Positions 28,166 through 36,637 of a DNA stretch of 60,468 bases are shown here, one piece after another. A model generated the notes under the pieces. That model ran no database searches. It saw nothing but the letters and a program-made list of their open reading frames with translations, and was not told the DNA's origin. Position 1 is the first letter of the stretch, and each line of letters begins with the position of its first letter. The position numbers and the translations under genes are program-made. Origin of the DNA: Enhydrobacter sp. (GTDB lineage: Bacteria > Pseudomonadota > Alphaproteobacteria > Reyranellales > Reyranellaceae). The stretch is taken from NCBI GenBank assembly GCA_026126105.1, contig JAHCJV010000029.1, forward strand, positions 1-60,468, written 5' to 3'.

Positions 28166-28555
28166 CTACCCGCCGAAATCCCGGGTCGTCAGCTCGATCG
28201 GCTGGCCGTGCGGGGTGCGGGCGGCAGCGCGCTCCCAGGCATCGCGGTAGGTCGTCAGGTCGGCGCGGGTCGTCACGGCCTTCTCCGACGTCATCCGCTC
28301 GAGCGTCGCCAGCCAATGATGGTAGTAGGTGTCGCCGGTATCCGGATCGCCCGCCGCCTGCGCGGCCTTGATGGTTTCGCCGAGCATTGCCGCCCACTCG
28401 CTCCAGGCGAACAGACCCTTCTCATGGAGGGCCAGGGTCATGGCGAAGGCCTGCGCCTGCCACGGCTCGCGGAACACGGGGCCTTGCGCATCGGCGGGCA
28501 AGCCGGGATTGGCTTCGAGCGCGCGCCTGGCCGCGACCGGATCGATCTTGGTCAT
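28166..28555 (-). CDS. Nitrile hydratase accessory (activator) protein
   Basis: A 129-residue protein homologous to the N-terminal half of nitrile hydratase beta subunits, as seen in PVFREPWQAQAFAMTLALHEKGLFAWSEWA and in YYHHWLATLERM. This small protein type accompanies cobalt nitrile hydratases and assists metal insertion into the alpha subunit. It starts one base after the beta-subunit stop (TGACATG). Confidence 0.88.
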   Translation of the reverse strand: MTKIDPVAARRALEANPGLPADAQGPVFREPWQAQAFAMTLALHEKGLFAWSEWAAMLGETIKAAQAAGDPDTGDTYYHHWLATLERMTSEKAVTTRADLTTYRDAWERAAARTPHGQPIELTTRDFGG

Positions 28556-28556
28556 G

Positions 28557-29213
28557 TCAGGCCGGCTCCAGGTACGGCTCGAACGCCTCGACGGAGACCT
28601 TGAGCGTGGGATCGGCGTCCGCGCCCCACAGGTCGCGGCCCTCGAAGCGAACGGTGTAGAGCCATTGCGGGTTGTCGCCCTCGCCCATCCCGGCGCTGTC
28701 GGGGAAGACCTGGCAGCCATGCAGCCGCTCGACGACGCCGACGTGCCCCCGGACGTAGCGCGGCAGCCTCGTATGGCCCTTGGGATGCATGTTTCTGGCC
28801 AGGACGCGATCGCCGATCGCGAACCGCGCCGGCGCCTGCGGCGGGCGCAAGTAGCTGCCGCGGTGGCTGATGCGGTCGAGATTGGCGGTCGTGAACTTGC
28901 CACGCGGCGGCGCCCTGCCGGGACGCAGCGCATGGCCGGCGGCGATCTCGTCCGCATCGGCGTAGCCATACTGCACCAGAGCCCATTCGCACCGCGCCAG
29001 CCAGCGGTGATAGTACGACGTGAGGTAGCGATGCGGCGGCAGCTGCTCGATGCCGTACCTGCCCTGGTCGATGTTCCATGCGCCGACCGCGCCCATCACA
29101 CGGCTCGCGGCCATCACCTGGCCTTCCCACTTGCCGTGGAAAACCACGCCGTCGTCGCGCGTGTCGACGGTACCGAAACCGTCCATGCCGCCCATGTCGT
29201 GGATGCCGTTCAT
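28557..29213 (-). CDS. nthB: Nitrile hydratase, beta subunit
   Basis: A 218-residue subunit. The start [14 protein letters not shown] is the invariant beta-subunit opening, and Y-x-E-x-L-P-type and R-x2-RY motifs follow ([22 protein letters not shown]; the late [13 protein letters not shown]). With the alpha subunit it forms the hydratase that converts nitriles to amides in the cytoplasm. The ATG overlaps the alpha-subunit stop by four bases (ATGA), a sign of coupled translation. Confidence 0.95.
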   Translation of the reverse strand: MNGIHDMGGMDGFGTVDTRDDGVVFHGKWEGQVMAASRVMGAVGAWNIDQGRYGIEQLPPHRYLTSYYHRWLARCEWALVQYGYADADEIAAGHALRPGRAPPRGKFTTANLDRISHRGSYLRPPQAPARFAIGDRVLARNMHPKGHTRLPRYVRGHVGVVERLHGCQVFPDSAGMGEGDNPQWLYTVRFEGRDLWGADADPTLKVSVEAFEPYLEPA

Positions 29214-29869
29214 GCGCCCTCTCCTGCCGGCGAGCGCGGCAGCCCGGTGCCGATCATCGAATCGCGCGTCACCAGCCCGGCCAGCTTCTCCTCGCTCCAG
29301 CCCTCGGTGCCGGCCGGCCGTTCGGGCAGTACCATGTAACGGACCTCGGCGGTGGAATCCCAAACCCGGATCTCCGCCTGCTCCGGCACGGTCACGCCGA
29401 ATTCGCGCAGCACCGCGCGCGGTTCCTTCACCGTGCGTGAGCGATAGGCGAAGGACTTGTACCAGACTGGCGGCAGGCCGAGCACGTCCCACGGATAGCA
29501 GGAGCACAGGGTACAGACGACCATGTTGTGCCGTTCAGGGGTGTTCTCCACCGCGACCAGATGATCGCCGACCTTGCCGTGGTATCCGAACGGGGTTGCG
29601 GCCTTGCTGGCATCGGCCAGCAGCGCTTCGCGGAATGCAGGGTCGGTCCAGGCGCGCGCCACGATGCGAGCCCCGATGTGCGGTCCGATCCTGGTCTCGT
29701 ACGTCTCGACGATGGCGTCGAGCGCCGCGGGATCGGTGTAGCCCTTCTCGATCAGGATGGTCTGCAGCGCACGTACCCGCAGCTCGGTTTCCGAAAGCTC
29801 GGACGCCTCGCCGTGGTCGTGCTCATGGCGATGCCCATGGTCATGGTCATGATGGTCATGCGTGCTCAT
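29210..29869 (-). CDS. nthA: Nitrile hydratase, alpha subunit, cobalt type
   Basis: A 219-residue catalytic subunit. The metal-binding loop is VCTLCSC at residues 118-124; threonine in the second position marks cobalt enzymes (iron enzymes have serine). Cysteines 122 and 124 are those oxidised to sulfinate/sulfenate in the family. The first 20 residues contain a dense His/Asp run (about 10 His), possibly capturing cobalt. No amidase gene lies next to it, so the fate of the amide is unclear. Confidence 0.95.
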   Translation of the reverse strand: MSTHDHHDHDHGHRHEHDHGEASELSETELRVRALQTILIEKGYTDPAALDAIVETYETRIGPHIGARIVARAWTDPAFREALLADASKAATPFGYHGKVGDHLVAVENTPERHNMVVCTLCSCYPWDVLGLPPVWYKSFAYRSRTVKEPRAVLREFGVTVPEQAEIRVWDSTAEVRYMVLPERPAGTEGWSEEKLAGLVTRDSMIGTGLPRSPAGEGA

Positions 29870-29935
29870 GAGCGATCATAGACCCAGTCACGCGCCGGAG
29901 TGAACAAGGCTTGCGCCGCCGCGCGGCCGAACGGG

Positions 29936-31027
29936 TCAGCGCGGCTTGGCGCCGATGACGATCCGGATGGACGCATCCGTTGGACCTGGCGTTTGCGGTC
30001 CGTCGAGCATGCCGCGAAACCGGCTCCAGTTGGCCGGCCAGTCTCCCTTGCTCGCATTGAAGCCGGCCGAGCGGAGAGCCTCCACGAGAACGGACGCCGC
30101 CTCGTGCGTTGCAGGGTCGCTGCCGTCCCTGACGAGCACGACCACGCCAAAAATCCCGGCCACGCCCGTCCATGTCCAGATCCCGGGTGCCCAGCCAGCC
30201 TCGCCGAGATAGGCGGAGATCGCCGAGCCCACCGCCTGGGCATCGGATATCGGCTGGACGACGAACACCGCGGCCTTGGTGCCGGCATATTTCCGTAGAG
30301 ACAGGACGATGGGCGGCGGCGGCGTCTCGCGCGGTGCCGCGCCGTTCCCGGAAGCATCTGGCACCGGTTCGGAAGATGGCGCGTCCTGTGCGCTTGGCGG
30401 GGGTGTATCCGCCGCGCGCCCGGCGGCCGCCCTCACCAACTTTCCGAGATCGGCCAGCCGCTGCTGGATCTCCGCTGCGTCGACCTGCGGCGCCCGGGGC
30501 TTCTCGGCGACAGGGGCGCTCTCGCGGGCCGCTTTCGCCAGCCGCTCGTTGGCTTCCCGCGCCGCCTGCTCGAACGCCACCGCCCGCTCGCGGGCCACCG
30601 AGGCCTCCCGTTCGAGCGCAACCGCCCGCTCCCGCGCCACAGACACTTCCTGCTCCAGCGCGGCTGCCCGCTCCCGGGCGGCGGAAACATCGTGCTCGAG
30701 CGCCTGGGCCTGTCCTTGCTGCGTGGAGACTTGCTGCTCGAGCGTCGCCGCCCGCTCGCGCGCCAGAGACACTTCCTGCTCGAGCCCCGCCAAACGCACT
30801 TTTGCGGCGGCGACTTCCTGCGCACCCGGTGCGGCATCGCTCTCCATGGCGGTGTGTCGTTCGAGAGCGGCTTGCTCGTGGGAACGCACCGCCTCGCCGA
30901 ACCTGGACGACAGGAACGTCGTGATCGCGAGGGCCGAAACGGCGGAGACGACGGCGGCGAGGCTCACGATCATGGCTCTGTCCATGAACGCCGCCCATCC
31001 ACGAAGCTGATCGATATCCATGCTCAT
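29936..31027 (-). CDS. Membrane-anchored coiled-coil protein with 14-residue repeats
   Basis: About 363 residues. One membrane helix lies at about 18-39, and a coiled coil follows from about 80 to 165 built of six copies of a 14-residue unit resembling LEQEVSVARERAVA, then a Pro/Ala-rich linker and a compact C-terminal domain (about 245-350). I do not recognise a family. The layout, an anchor plus a rod plus a globular sensor-like domain, suggests a scaffold or sensor facing the periplasm or the cytoplasm. ATG at 31027 follows AAGAAG; an in-frame ATG also exists at 31045. It is adjacent to, but not overlapping, nthA. Confidence 0.7.
   Translation of the reverse strand: MSMDIDQLRGWAAFMDRAMIVSLAAVVSAVSALAITTFLSSRFGEAVRSHEQAALERHTAMESDAAPGAQEVAAAKVRLAGLEQEVSLARERAATLEQQVSTQQGQAQALEHDVSAARERAAALEQEVSVARERAVALEREASVARERAVAFEQAAREANERLAKAARESAPVAEKPRAPQVDAAEIQQRLADLGKLVRAAAGRAADTPPPSAQDAPSSEPVPDASGNGAAPRETPPPPIVLSLRKYAGTKAAVFVVQPISDAQAVGSAISAYLGEAGWAPGIWTWTGVAGIFGVVVLVRDGSDPATHEAASVLVEALRSAGFNASKGDWPANWSRFRGMLDGPQTPGPTDASIRIVIGAKPR
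30539..30784 (-). repeat. Tandem 42-bp repeats (about six copies) inside the coiled-coil gene
   Basis: The DNA unit encodes 14 residues, starting Leu-Glu and ending in an Ala-Arg-Glu-Arg-Ala stretch. Copies differ at several bases; the fourth and fifth, from the start of the gene, are closest. An integral number of heptads (two) per unit means copy gain or loss lengthens the rod without breaking the coiled coil. Confidence 0.8.
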
Positions 31028-31320
31028 TATCTTCTTGGAGCGCATTCCGGCGCCAGTGATGGGCCATCGTGCTCCAGTGCCTATGCGCGTTCGAGGGAGG
31101 GCAATCTATCGCTTCACCGTTCCGCGTCGTCGACTTTTATTCCACAGCCGCAGACAACCCTCGACGACAAGCCAGATGCAAGTCCATGTGATCAATGTGT
31201 GACGATCGCAGCGCGCGAGGGCCGATCGTCGTCCGTCGGGATGCGACGACCGGTGCAAGTAGACAATGTTAATTCGCGCTCGCAGATTCCAGGCAGCAAC
31301 GTGCTTCTGGAGGCCGCGAC

Positions 31321-31746
31321 ATGACGAACCCGATGACGAAGCCCTCGATCTCGAAGCCCCTGTCGCTGGAGCGCTTCCCGCTCCATCTCGGCCTCGGCGC
31401 CCGTGCCGAGTCGCAGCCCGAATTCACCGGCATGGAATGGTACGCGGCCTATGCCGAACGGACCGCCGCCGATGGTGCCGAAGGACGGCTCGTATCGCAG
31501 TACAGCTTCACCGAGAACTGGACGAGCTGGGAGATGCACCCGGTGGGCGACGAGGTCGTGATCTGCATCGCCGGCGAGATCATGTTGATCCAGGAACTGC
31601 CGGACGGGACCGCGAGCAGCGTCACGCTGCACGCGGGCGAGTACGCGATCAACGGGCGTGGCGTCTGGCACACCGCGGATATCGCAAGCCACGCCACTGC
31701 CCTGTTCATCACGGCGGGCGTCGGAACCGAACACCGCCCACGCTGA
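31321..31746 (+). CDS. Cupin-domain protein
   Basis: A 141-residue single-cupin protein. The first cupin motif is the SWEMHPVGDEVVICIAGEI region and the second the HAGEYAINGRGVWHTA region; the metal-type histidines are in MHPVGDE and VWHTAD. Cytoplasmic; the substrate is unknown. GGAG lies ten bases before the ATG. It is convergent with the dehydrogenase gene that follows. Confidence 0.82.
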   Translation: MTNPMTKPSISKPLSLERFPLHLGLGARAESQPEFTGMEWYAAYAERTAADGAEGRLVSQYSFTENWTSWEMHPVGDEVVICIAGEIMLIQELPDGTASSVTLHAGEYAINGRGVWHTADIASHATALFITAGVGTEHRPR

Positions 31747-31755
31747 GCGGTAGCC

Positions 31756-32763
31756 TCAGAACATCTCCGGTGTGATGACGTTCTGCGGCCGCGGTCCGAC
31801 CATGGCCGCGCGCATGGTCTGTGCCGACTTGAGCCGGATGTCGTCCCACGCCTCGGGCGTGAAGAAGGCGGAGTGCGGCGTGATGATCAGCCGCCCCTCG
31901 CACCACGGCTCGCGCGCACGGTAGGCGCGCAGCAGCTCCGGGATCGGCTCGACCGGCGGCTCCACGGGCAGCACGTCGAGGCCGACGCCGGCGAGGTGGC
32001 CGCGCTTCAGGAGATCGGCGAGCGCATCGACGTCGCAGATCGGCCCGCGTGCGGTGCTGACCACGACCCCGCCCTTCGGCATGCGCTCCAGCATGGCGCG
32101 CGAGATCATGCCGCGGGTTTCCAGGGTCAAGGGTGCGTGGATCGACAACGTGTCGGTCTGCTCCATCAGCGCCTCGAGCGAGTTCACCCTTTCGACGCCG
32201 ACTCCGAGCTCGGTGCCGTTCGGCATGTACGGGTCGTAGACGACGACCCGGAACTGAAACGCCTTCGCCCGCAGCGCCGCTGCCGTGCCGATGCGGCCGA
32301 GGCCGACGATGCCGAAGGTCTGGACGCCGTTGCGCCGCAGCAGCGGGTCGCCGATGTAGCGCCACGGCGCGGGCTGCGGACGGCGCTGCGCCTCGAGATG
32401 GAGGGCGATGCCGCGGCGGAGCGACAGGGCAAGCGCCAGCGCGTGGTCGGCCACCTCGGTGGTTCCGTAGTCGGGCACATTGCACACCATCACGTTGCGC
32501 GCGGCGGCCGCCTTGCGATCGATCTTGTCGTAGCCGACGCCCATGCGCACGACGCAGGCGAGCTTGGGGAACTTCGCGAAGTGCTCCGCGGTCATCCCGA
32601 GCCGCAGCATCATCAGGCCGTCGACATCCGCGCAATCGCGCGACTCGAGCTGCGACAGGTCGCTGACGTTGCGCCACACCACGCGCACATCGGACCCGAA
32701 CACCTCGCGCTCGACCTTGTCGTCGTCGTACAGCTTCTCCGCGTAGAGCACAGTCTTGACCAT
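31756..32763 (-). CDS. D-isomer-specific 2-hydroxyacid dehydrogenase (C-terminal-binding-protein-like)
   Basis: A 335-residue NAD-dependent oxidoreductase. The NAD motif GIVGLGRIGTA is near residue 157, an arginine lies in STARGPICD near 240, and the catalytic histidine lies in ITPHSAF near 305. The sequence order and the RARE motif near 285 resemble plant/bacterial CtBP-like dehydrogenases more than phosphoglycerate dehydrogenase. Start at ATG 32763 with GGAGATG upstream. The substrate is unknown. Just upstream lies a gene relic. Confidence 0.88.
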   Translation of the reverse strand: MVKTVLYAEKLYDDDKVEREVFGSDVRVVWRNVSDLSQLESRDCADVDGLMMLRLGMTAEHFAKFPKLACVVRMGVGYDKIDRKAAAARNVMVCNVPDYGTTEVADHALALALSLRRGIALHLEAQRRPQPAPWRYIGDPLLRRNGVQTFGIVGLGRIGTAAALRAKAFQFRVVVYDPYMPNGTELGVGVERVNSLEALMEQTDTLSIHAPLTLETRGMISRAMLERMPKGGVVVSTARGPICDVDALADLLKRGHLAGVGLDVLPVEPPVEPIPELLRAYRAREPWCEGRLIITPHSAFFTPEAWDDIRLKSAQTMRAAMVGPRPQNVITPEMF

Positions 32764-32795
32764 GGCTTGGCATCTCCTCCGTGACGCGATGCATC

Positions 32796-33115
32796 CTAGC
32801 AACCGCGTGCCGGACCTGCAGCGTCGTCAACAAGAGAGAAATCTTGCGCAATGGCGGCCCGGATCCGCTCCTTGAGCTCAGCCGAATCGTCGTCTGCTCG
32901 ACCAATGCCAGCAGCTTCTCGCGTTCCAAATGGCCGCGTCTGGCGAGTTCCCGGGTGAATACCTTTCTTGCCCCAGCCACGTACTTCGAGATGGCCACAT
33001 CGTGCGGCTCCAGGCAATGGCCCCTGACAGCGCCGGTACTACCCCGCGGCAGATTCACCAAGCGGCCCTTCCATCCATCCCGTGGGCAGCACCGCCGTTC
33101 GTTCACGAGCGACAA
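32796..33115 (-). pseudogene. Degraded DUF6036-type nucleotidyltransferase-like gene (two frameshifts, no N-terminus)
   Basis: Three overlapping reading frames on the minus strand read as one protein C-terminus. One gives ERTAVLPTGW; the next, GRLVNLPRGSTGAVRGHCLEPHD, followed by ISKYVAGARKVF and LEREKLLALVEQT; the third, SAELKERIRAAIAQDF. The CLEPHD-x3-SK-x-VAG pattern is typical of DUF6036/AbiEii-related proteins. The first shift coincides with a duplicated ATGG at about 33078 (GGATGGATGGAAGGG; removing one ATGG restores GWKGRLV). The second shift is at about 32888. The 5' end is missing and abuts the promoter of the VOC gene. Confidence 0.6.
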
Positions 33116-33133
33116 ACCACCGACGAAGGCGGA

Positions 33134-33163
33134 TTGACATATAATTGTATATTCTGCTAAATA
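33134..33163 (+). promoter_or_regulatory. Promoter and putative ArsR operator of the VOC-arsR-AHSA1 operon
   Basis: TTGACA (33134-33139) is a perfect -35 box; TAAATA (33158-33163) serves as -10 at 18 bases. The spacer contains the dyad ATATA-ATTG-TATAT (33139-33152). ArsR-family regulators commonly bind A+T-rich dyads over their own promoters, and one is encoded in this operon. The region is markedly A+T-rich for this genome. Confidence 0.55.
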
Positions 33164-33197
33164 TTGTACGAAATCGAAACCACAAAAGGAGCCTGCC

Positions 33198-33662
33198 ATG
33201 GCCGCCGATCTGCCCCACCGCCCCTCGTTCATCCCGTCGCTCGCCTACAAGGACAATCGTGCCGCTCTTGACTGGCTGCAGCATGCTTTCGGCTTCGATC
33301 CGAGCGAAGTGCTCACTGACGCCGACGGCAACATCGTCCACGCCGAAATGACCCATGGCGACGGCGTCGTGATGATCGGCGCCGAGTGGGCGGACTGGAC
33401 CCGCAGCCCCGCGTCGCTGGGTGGCAAGAACACGCAGCGGGTGCATGTCCGCATCGAACGCGGTCTCGACGAGCACTGCGCCCGCGCGCGGCAGGCCGGC
33501 GCCAGGATCGTGAAAGAGCCGGAGGACCAGTTCTACGGCGAGCGCGCCTATATCGCCGCCGATCTCGAAGGCCACCATTGGACCTTTTCGCAGCCGGTCA
33601 GGGCGGTCTCCAACGAGGAGATGGAGAAGGCGACCGGCTTCAGGTTCGCGCCGCTGCGGTGA
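33198..33662 (+). CDS. VOC (glyoxalase/bleomycin-resistance fold) protein
   Basis: A 154-residue protein with two beta-alpha-beta-beta-beta modules: YKDNRAALDWLQHAFGF near the start and QAGARIVKEPEDQFYGERAYIAADLEGHHWTF towards the end, both classic VOC segments. A glutamate near the end and histidines are candidate metal ligands. The function could be small-molecule resistance or isomerisation. AAAAGGAG precedes the ATG. Its stop overlaps the GTG start of the regulator gene. Confidence 0.87.
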   Translation: MAADLPHRPSFIPSLAYKDNRAALDWLQHAFGFDPSEVLTDADGNIVHAEMTHGDGVVMIGAEWADWTRSPASLGGKNTQRVHVRIERGLDEHCARARQAGARIVKEPEDQFYGERAYIAADLEGHHWTFSQPVRAVSNEEMEKATGFRFAPLR

Positions 33663-33991
33663 CCGCACACGACCTCGACCGCACGCTGGCCGCGCTCGCC
33701 GATCCGCATCGCCGGCGGGTCGTCGAGCTGCTGCGCGAGAAGCCCTGCCGCGCCGGCGATCTCGCGCAGGCAACGCGCCTACCGTTTCCGACCATGAGCC
33801 GCCATCTCAGGACGCTGCGCCAGAGCGGCCTCGTCGAGGAGGACCGCGACGCGCTCGACTCCCGCGTCCGAATCTATCGCCTGAGGTCCGAGGCGCTGGG
33901 CGAGCTCAAGGCGTGGCTGGCGGAGACCGATGCGATGTGGGCGCGCCAGCTCGCCTCGTTCAAGGCGCACCTGCAGAAGAGCCGCAAATGA
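33659..33991 (+). CDS. ArsR-family transcriptional regulator
   Basis: A 110-residue winged-helix regulator. Helix-turn-helix region: PCRAGDLAQATRLPFPTMSRHLRTLRQSGLVEE. It lacks the CVC metal motif of arsenic sensors, so it belongs with the ArsR proteins that sit with AHSA1-type genes. It starts at GTG 33659, overlapping the VOC stop (GTGA), and overlaps the next ATG by four bases. It probably represses its own operon through the A+T-rich dyad upstream of the VOC gene. Confidence 0.9.
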   Translation: MTAHDLDRTLAALADPHRRRVVELLREKPCRAGDLAQATRLPFPTMSRHLRTLRQSGLVEEDRDALDSRVRIYRLRSEALGELKAWLAETDAMWARQLASFKAHLQKSRK

Positions 33992-34458
33992 CCTCGAAGG
34001 TCTTCCTCGCCATCCGCGTGCCGGCCGACCCGGCCACTGCCTTCGAGGCCTTCACGCAGGACATCGCCGCCTGGTGGCGCCCCGATCCGCTCTTCCGCAT
34101 CACGCCGCAAGGCGACGGCGCCCTGAGCTTCGAGCCTGGTCCTGACGGCCGCCTCATCACCCGCCTCGCCAACGGCAAGACGTTCGAGATCGGCCGCATC
34201 CTCGCCTGGGAGCCAGGCCGGCGCCTCGTCTTCGCCTGGCGCCAGGCGAACTTCACGGCCGGGCAATCGACCGAGGTCGAGGTGCGCTTCGAACCCGTCG
34301 GTGACGAGACGCGCGTCTCTGTCGAGCATCGCGCCTGGGACACGATCCCCCAAGGTCACGCCGCCCGCCACGGCCTTCCCGAGACCGTCACCCTCCAACG
34401 CGCCGCCGACTGGTGGCGTGCCTCGCTGGGAAACTTGCGCAGGCGGCTGACGGGTTGA
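33988..34458 (+). CDS. SRPBCC/AHSA1-domain protein
   Basis: A 156-residue protein of the Bet v1-like fold. Typical are IRVPADPATAFEAFTQDIAAWW near the start, WEPGRRLVFAW, and TVTLQRAADWWRASLGNL near the end. Members bind hydrophobic ligands or act with chaperones; the role is unknown. It is the third gene of the VOC-ArsR operon; the same regulator-SRPBCC pair occurs again at 45.1 kb. Confidence 0.87.
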   Translation: MTSKVFLAIRVPADPATAFEAFTQDIAAWWRPDPLFRITPQGDGALSFEPGPDGRLITRLANGKTFEIGRILAWEPGRRLVFAWRQANFTAGQSTEVEVRFEPVGDETRVSVEHRAWDTIPQGHAARHGLPETVTLQRAADWWRASLGNLRRRLTG

Positions 34459-34468
34459 CGCGCGCCGG

Positions 34469-34921
34469 CTACGCCACTGCCCGATCGAGAATCGCCTGCA
34501 GCGTCTTCGCGCCGTGCGCGTCGGGTGGCGGCGCCTCGCCGGTCTCGGCGATCCGGCGGCGCTGTGCGTCCTCCCAATGGCGACCGTCGAAGAACCGCGT
34601 GGGCTTCAGGCTCTCGCCATCGATGTCGTCCAGGCAGCGGGCATTGACGCTGATGCGGTGCGGGTTGGCCCGCGGAACATAGAAGGCGTGCATGCCGCAA
34701 TGCGAGCAGAACGTGTGCTGCGCGACCCCGGTGCCGAAGGTGTAGGCCTTGAGCGCGCGCTTCCCGCGCAGCAACTGGAACCGCGCAGGGTCGGAGCCCA
34801 GGTGGAGAATGCCCTTCTTGGTGCAGATCGAGCAGCTGCAATGGGACAGCAGGTCGAGATCGACCTCGGCGCGAAACCGCACGCGCCCGCAATGGCAGCC
34901 GCCTTCCCGCGTTTCCAGCAT
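34469..34921 (-). CDS. GFA (glutathione-dependent formaldehyde-activating) family zinc protein
   Basis: A 150-residue protein with the CHCG...CSCSIC...CSHCG cysteine pattern that binds two zinc ions in the GFA family. Despite the name, activity towards formaldehyde is unproven for most members. It is convergent with the SRPBCC gene (10-base gap), so it is not in that operon. Start chosen at 34921, with GGAG upstream (CAAGGAGGCCCAC), right before family sequence. Confidence 0.87.
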   Translation of the reverse strand: MLETREGGCHCGRVRFRAEVDLDLLSHCSCSICTKKGILHLGSDPARFQLLRGKRALKAYTFGTGVAQHTFCSHCGMHAFYVPRANPHRISVNARCLDDIDGESLKPTRFFDGRHWEDAQRRRIAETGEAPPPDAHGAKTLQAILDRAVA

Positions 34922-35100
34922 GTGGGCCTCCTTGGTCTCCAGCCTGCATGGTCGACCGGCGGACCGCAAGGGCGGCTGCCGTAACGCCAACGTCAATATG
35001 AATGCCGGGAATGCATATATAATGCACCGCGAGGGAGCCGTTGGCGGCATCCCGCGTTCTTCAGCGTCGGTGGTGTCGCCGGCTCAACGAATGGTGCTTC

Positions 35101-36108
35101 ATGGCCGGCGGTCTGGTGGCTCTCCTGGACGACATTGCGACGTTGGCGAAGGTTGCCGCCGCGTCGGTCGACGATGTCGCGGCCCATGCCGCCAAGGCCG
35201 GTGCGAAGGCCGCTGGCGTGGTCATCGACGATGCGGCCGTCACCCCGCGCTACGTCACCGGCTTCAGCCCGGCGCGCGAGCTGCCGATCATCGGCCGCAT
35301 CGCGCTGGGCTCGCTCAAGAACAAGCTCATCATTCTCCTGCCCGCGGCGCTGGCTCTCAGCCTTCTGCTGCCGCAGGCGATCACGCCGCTGCTGATGATC
35401 GGCGGCGCCTTTCTCTGCTACGAAGGCGCTGAAAAGGTCTACGAGTTCTTCTTCCCGCACGCCGCGCACGAGCACGAGGCGAAGATCGAAACCGTGGCGC
35501 TCGACGCCAGGTCCTTCGAGGAGGAGAGGATCGCGAGCGCGATCAAGACCGACTTCATCCTTTCCGCCGAGATCATGGCGATATCACTGGCCGCCATCCC
35601 GGGCGACAGCTTCGTGGAACAGGCGGCGATCCTCGCCGTCGTCGGCATCGGCATTACGGCTGGCGTCTATGGCGTCGTCGCCCTGATCGTCAAGGCCGAC
35701 GATCTCGGCCTCGCGCTCGCGGGCGCTGTCCCGGAGTCGCGCACCGCCGCGCCGCTCCGCCTGGCCGGCCGCGCGATCGTCCTGGCCATGCCCTGGCTGC
35801 TCAACGCGCTGGGCATCGTCGGTACGGCAGCGATGATCTGGGTCGGCGGCGGCATCATCCTCCACGGTCTCGAGGTCTACGGACTAGGCTGGCCGAGCCA
35901 CGCCCTGCATGACGCGGGCGCGGCGGTCGCCGCCGCGATGCCGTTCGCGCAGCCGGTGTTCGCCTGGCTGGTGGAAGCCGCGGGCGCCGGCGTGGCCGGT
36001 TTCATCGTCGGCCTGCTCGCGATCCCGGTGACCAGTCATGTGCTGGCGCCGCTGTGGCGGCAGGTCAAACCGCTCGCCCGCAACCTCGCTTTCTGGAAGC
36101 GGACCTGA
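35101..36108 (+). CDS. DUF808 (YedI) family membrane protein
   Basis: A 335-residue inner-membrane protein with six to eight hydrophobic helices. The opening MAGGLVALLDDIATLAKVAA and the segment SPARELPIIGRIALGSLKNK are strong signatures of the DUF808/YedI family, whose function is unknown. I start at the ATG at 35101 where the family begins; an in-frame start at 35041 would add 20 non-conserved residues. Confidence 0.9.
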   Translation: MAGGLVALLDDIATLAKVAAASVDDVAAHAAKAGAKAAGVVIDDAAVTPRYVTGFSPARELPIIGRIALGSLKNKLIILLPAALALSLLLPQAITPLLMIGGAFLCYEGAEKVYEFFFPHAAHEHEAKIETVALDARSFEEERIASAIKTDFILSAEIMAISLAAIPGDSFVEQAAILAVVGIGITAGVYGVVALIVKADDLGLALAGAVPESRTAAPLRLAGRAIVLAMPWLLNALGIVGTAAMIWVGGGIILHGLEVYGLGWPSHALHDAGAAVAAAMPFAQPVFAWLVEAAGAGVAGFIVGLLAIPVTSHVLAPLWRQVKPLARNLAFWKRT

Positions 36109-36117
36109 CGCAGGCCC

Positions 36118-36486
36118 TCACTGCAGATCGGACAATTCGTAGAGCGGCCGGATCTCGATCTCGCTCGGACCCGGCATGGGATTGGGACACCGCTTCACCC
36201 AGGCGACCGCCTCGTCCATGTCCTTCACGTCCCAGAGCCAGAAGCCGGCGACCAGTTCGCGCGGATGCGCAAAGGGCCCGTCGATGACCGTGCGGCCGGG
36301 ACCGTCGAAGGCAACGCGCTTGCCTTCCGACGACGGCTTGAGGCCGTCGCCCGTGCGCAGGATGCCGGCCTTCTGCAGGTCGTCGTTGAACCTGCCCATG
36401 GCCTCCATCAACGCCGTCGTCTCCGGCGTACTGACGAAGCCCTTCTCGCTCTCCTCGGTCGCCTTCACGAGTACCATCACACGCAT
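36118..36486 (-). CDS. YCII-related (DGPFAETKE) protein
   Basis: A 122-residue protein of the YCII/DGPF family: MRVMVLVKATEESE at the start, DGPFAHPRELVAGFWLWDVKDMDEAVAWVKRCP in the middle, and EIRPLYEL near the end. Members often lie near sigma factors, although none is adjacent here. Start 36486 with GAGAT upstream. Convergent with the DUF808 gene. Confidence 0.87.
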   Translation of the reverse strand: MRVMVLVKATEESEKGFVSTPETTALMEAMGRFNDDLQKAGILRTGDGLKPSSEGKRVAFDGPGRTVIDGPFAHPRELVAGFWLWDVKDMDEAVAWVKRCPNPMPGPSEIEIRPLYELSDLQ

Positions 36487-36637
36487 CTCATATCTCCCGT
36501 ATCGACCGGCCCGATCGGCCGCACTTGAAGGACGAACGGGACCGGCCAAATCCGACATGCGTGCTTCGTCAGCACGCCTGGCCCAAAGGTGCATGGGCCA
36601 TGAAGGCCGATGGTCTCGCAACCCCCTATATCGTCGC

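Noticed and set aside
30539..30784. Regular repeats considered as a CRISPR array
   Set aside because: Repeats are contiguous 42-bp coding units without spacers and encode a heptad coiled coil.
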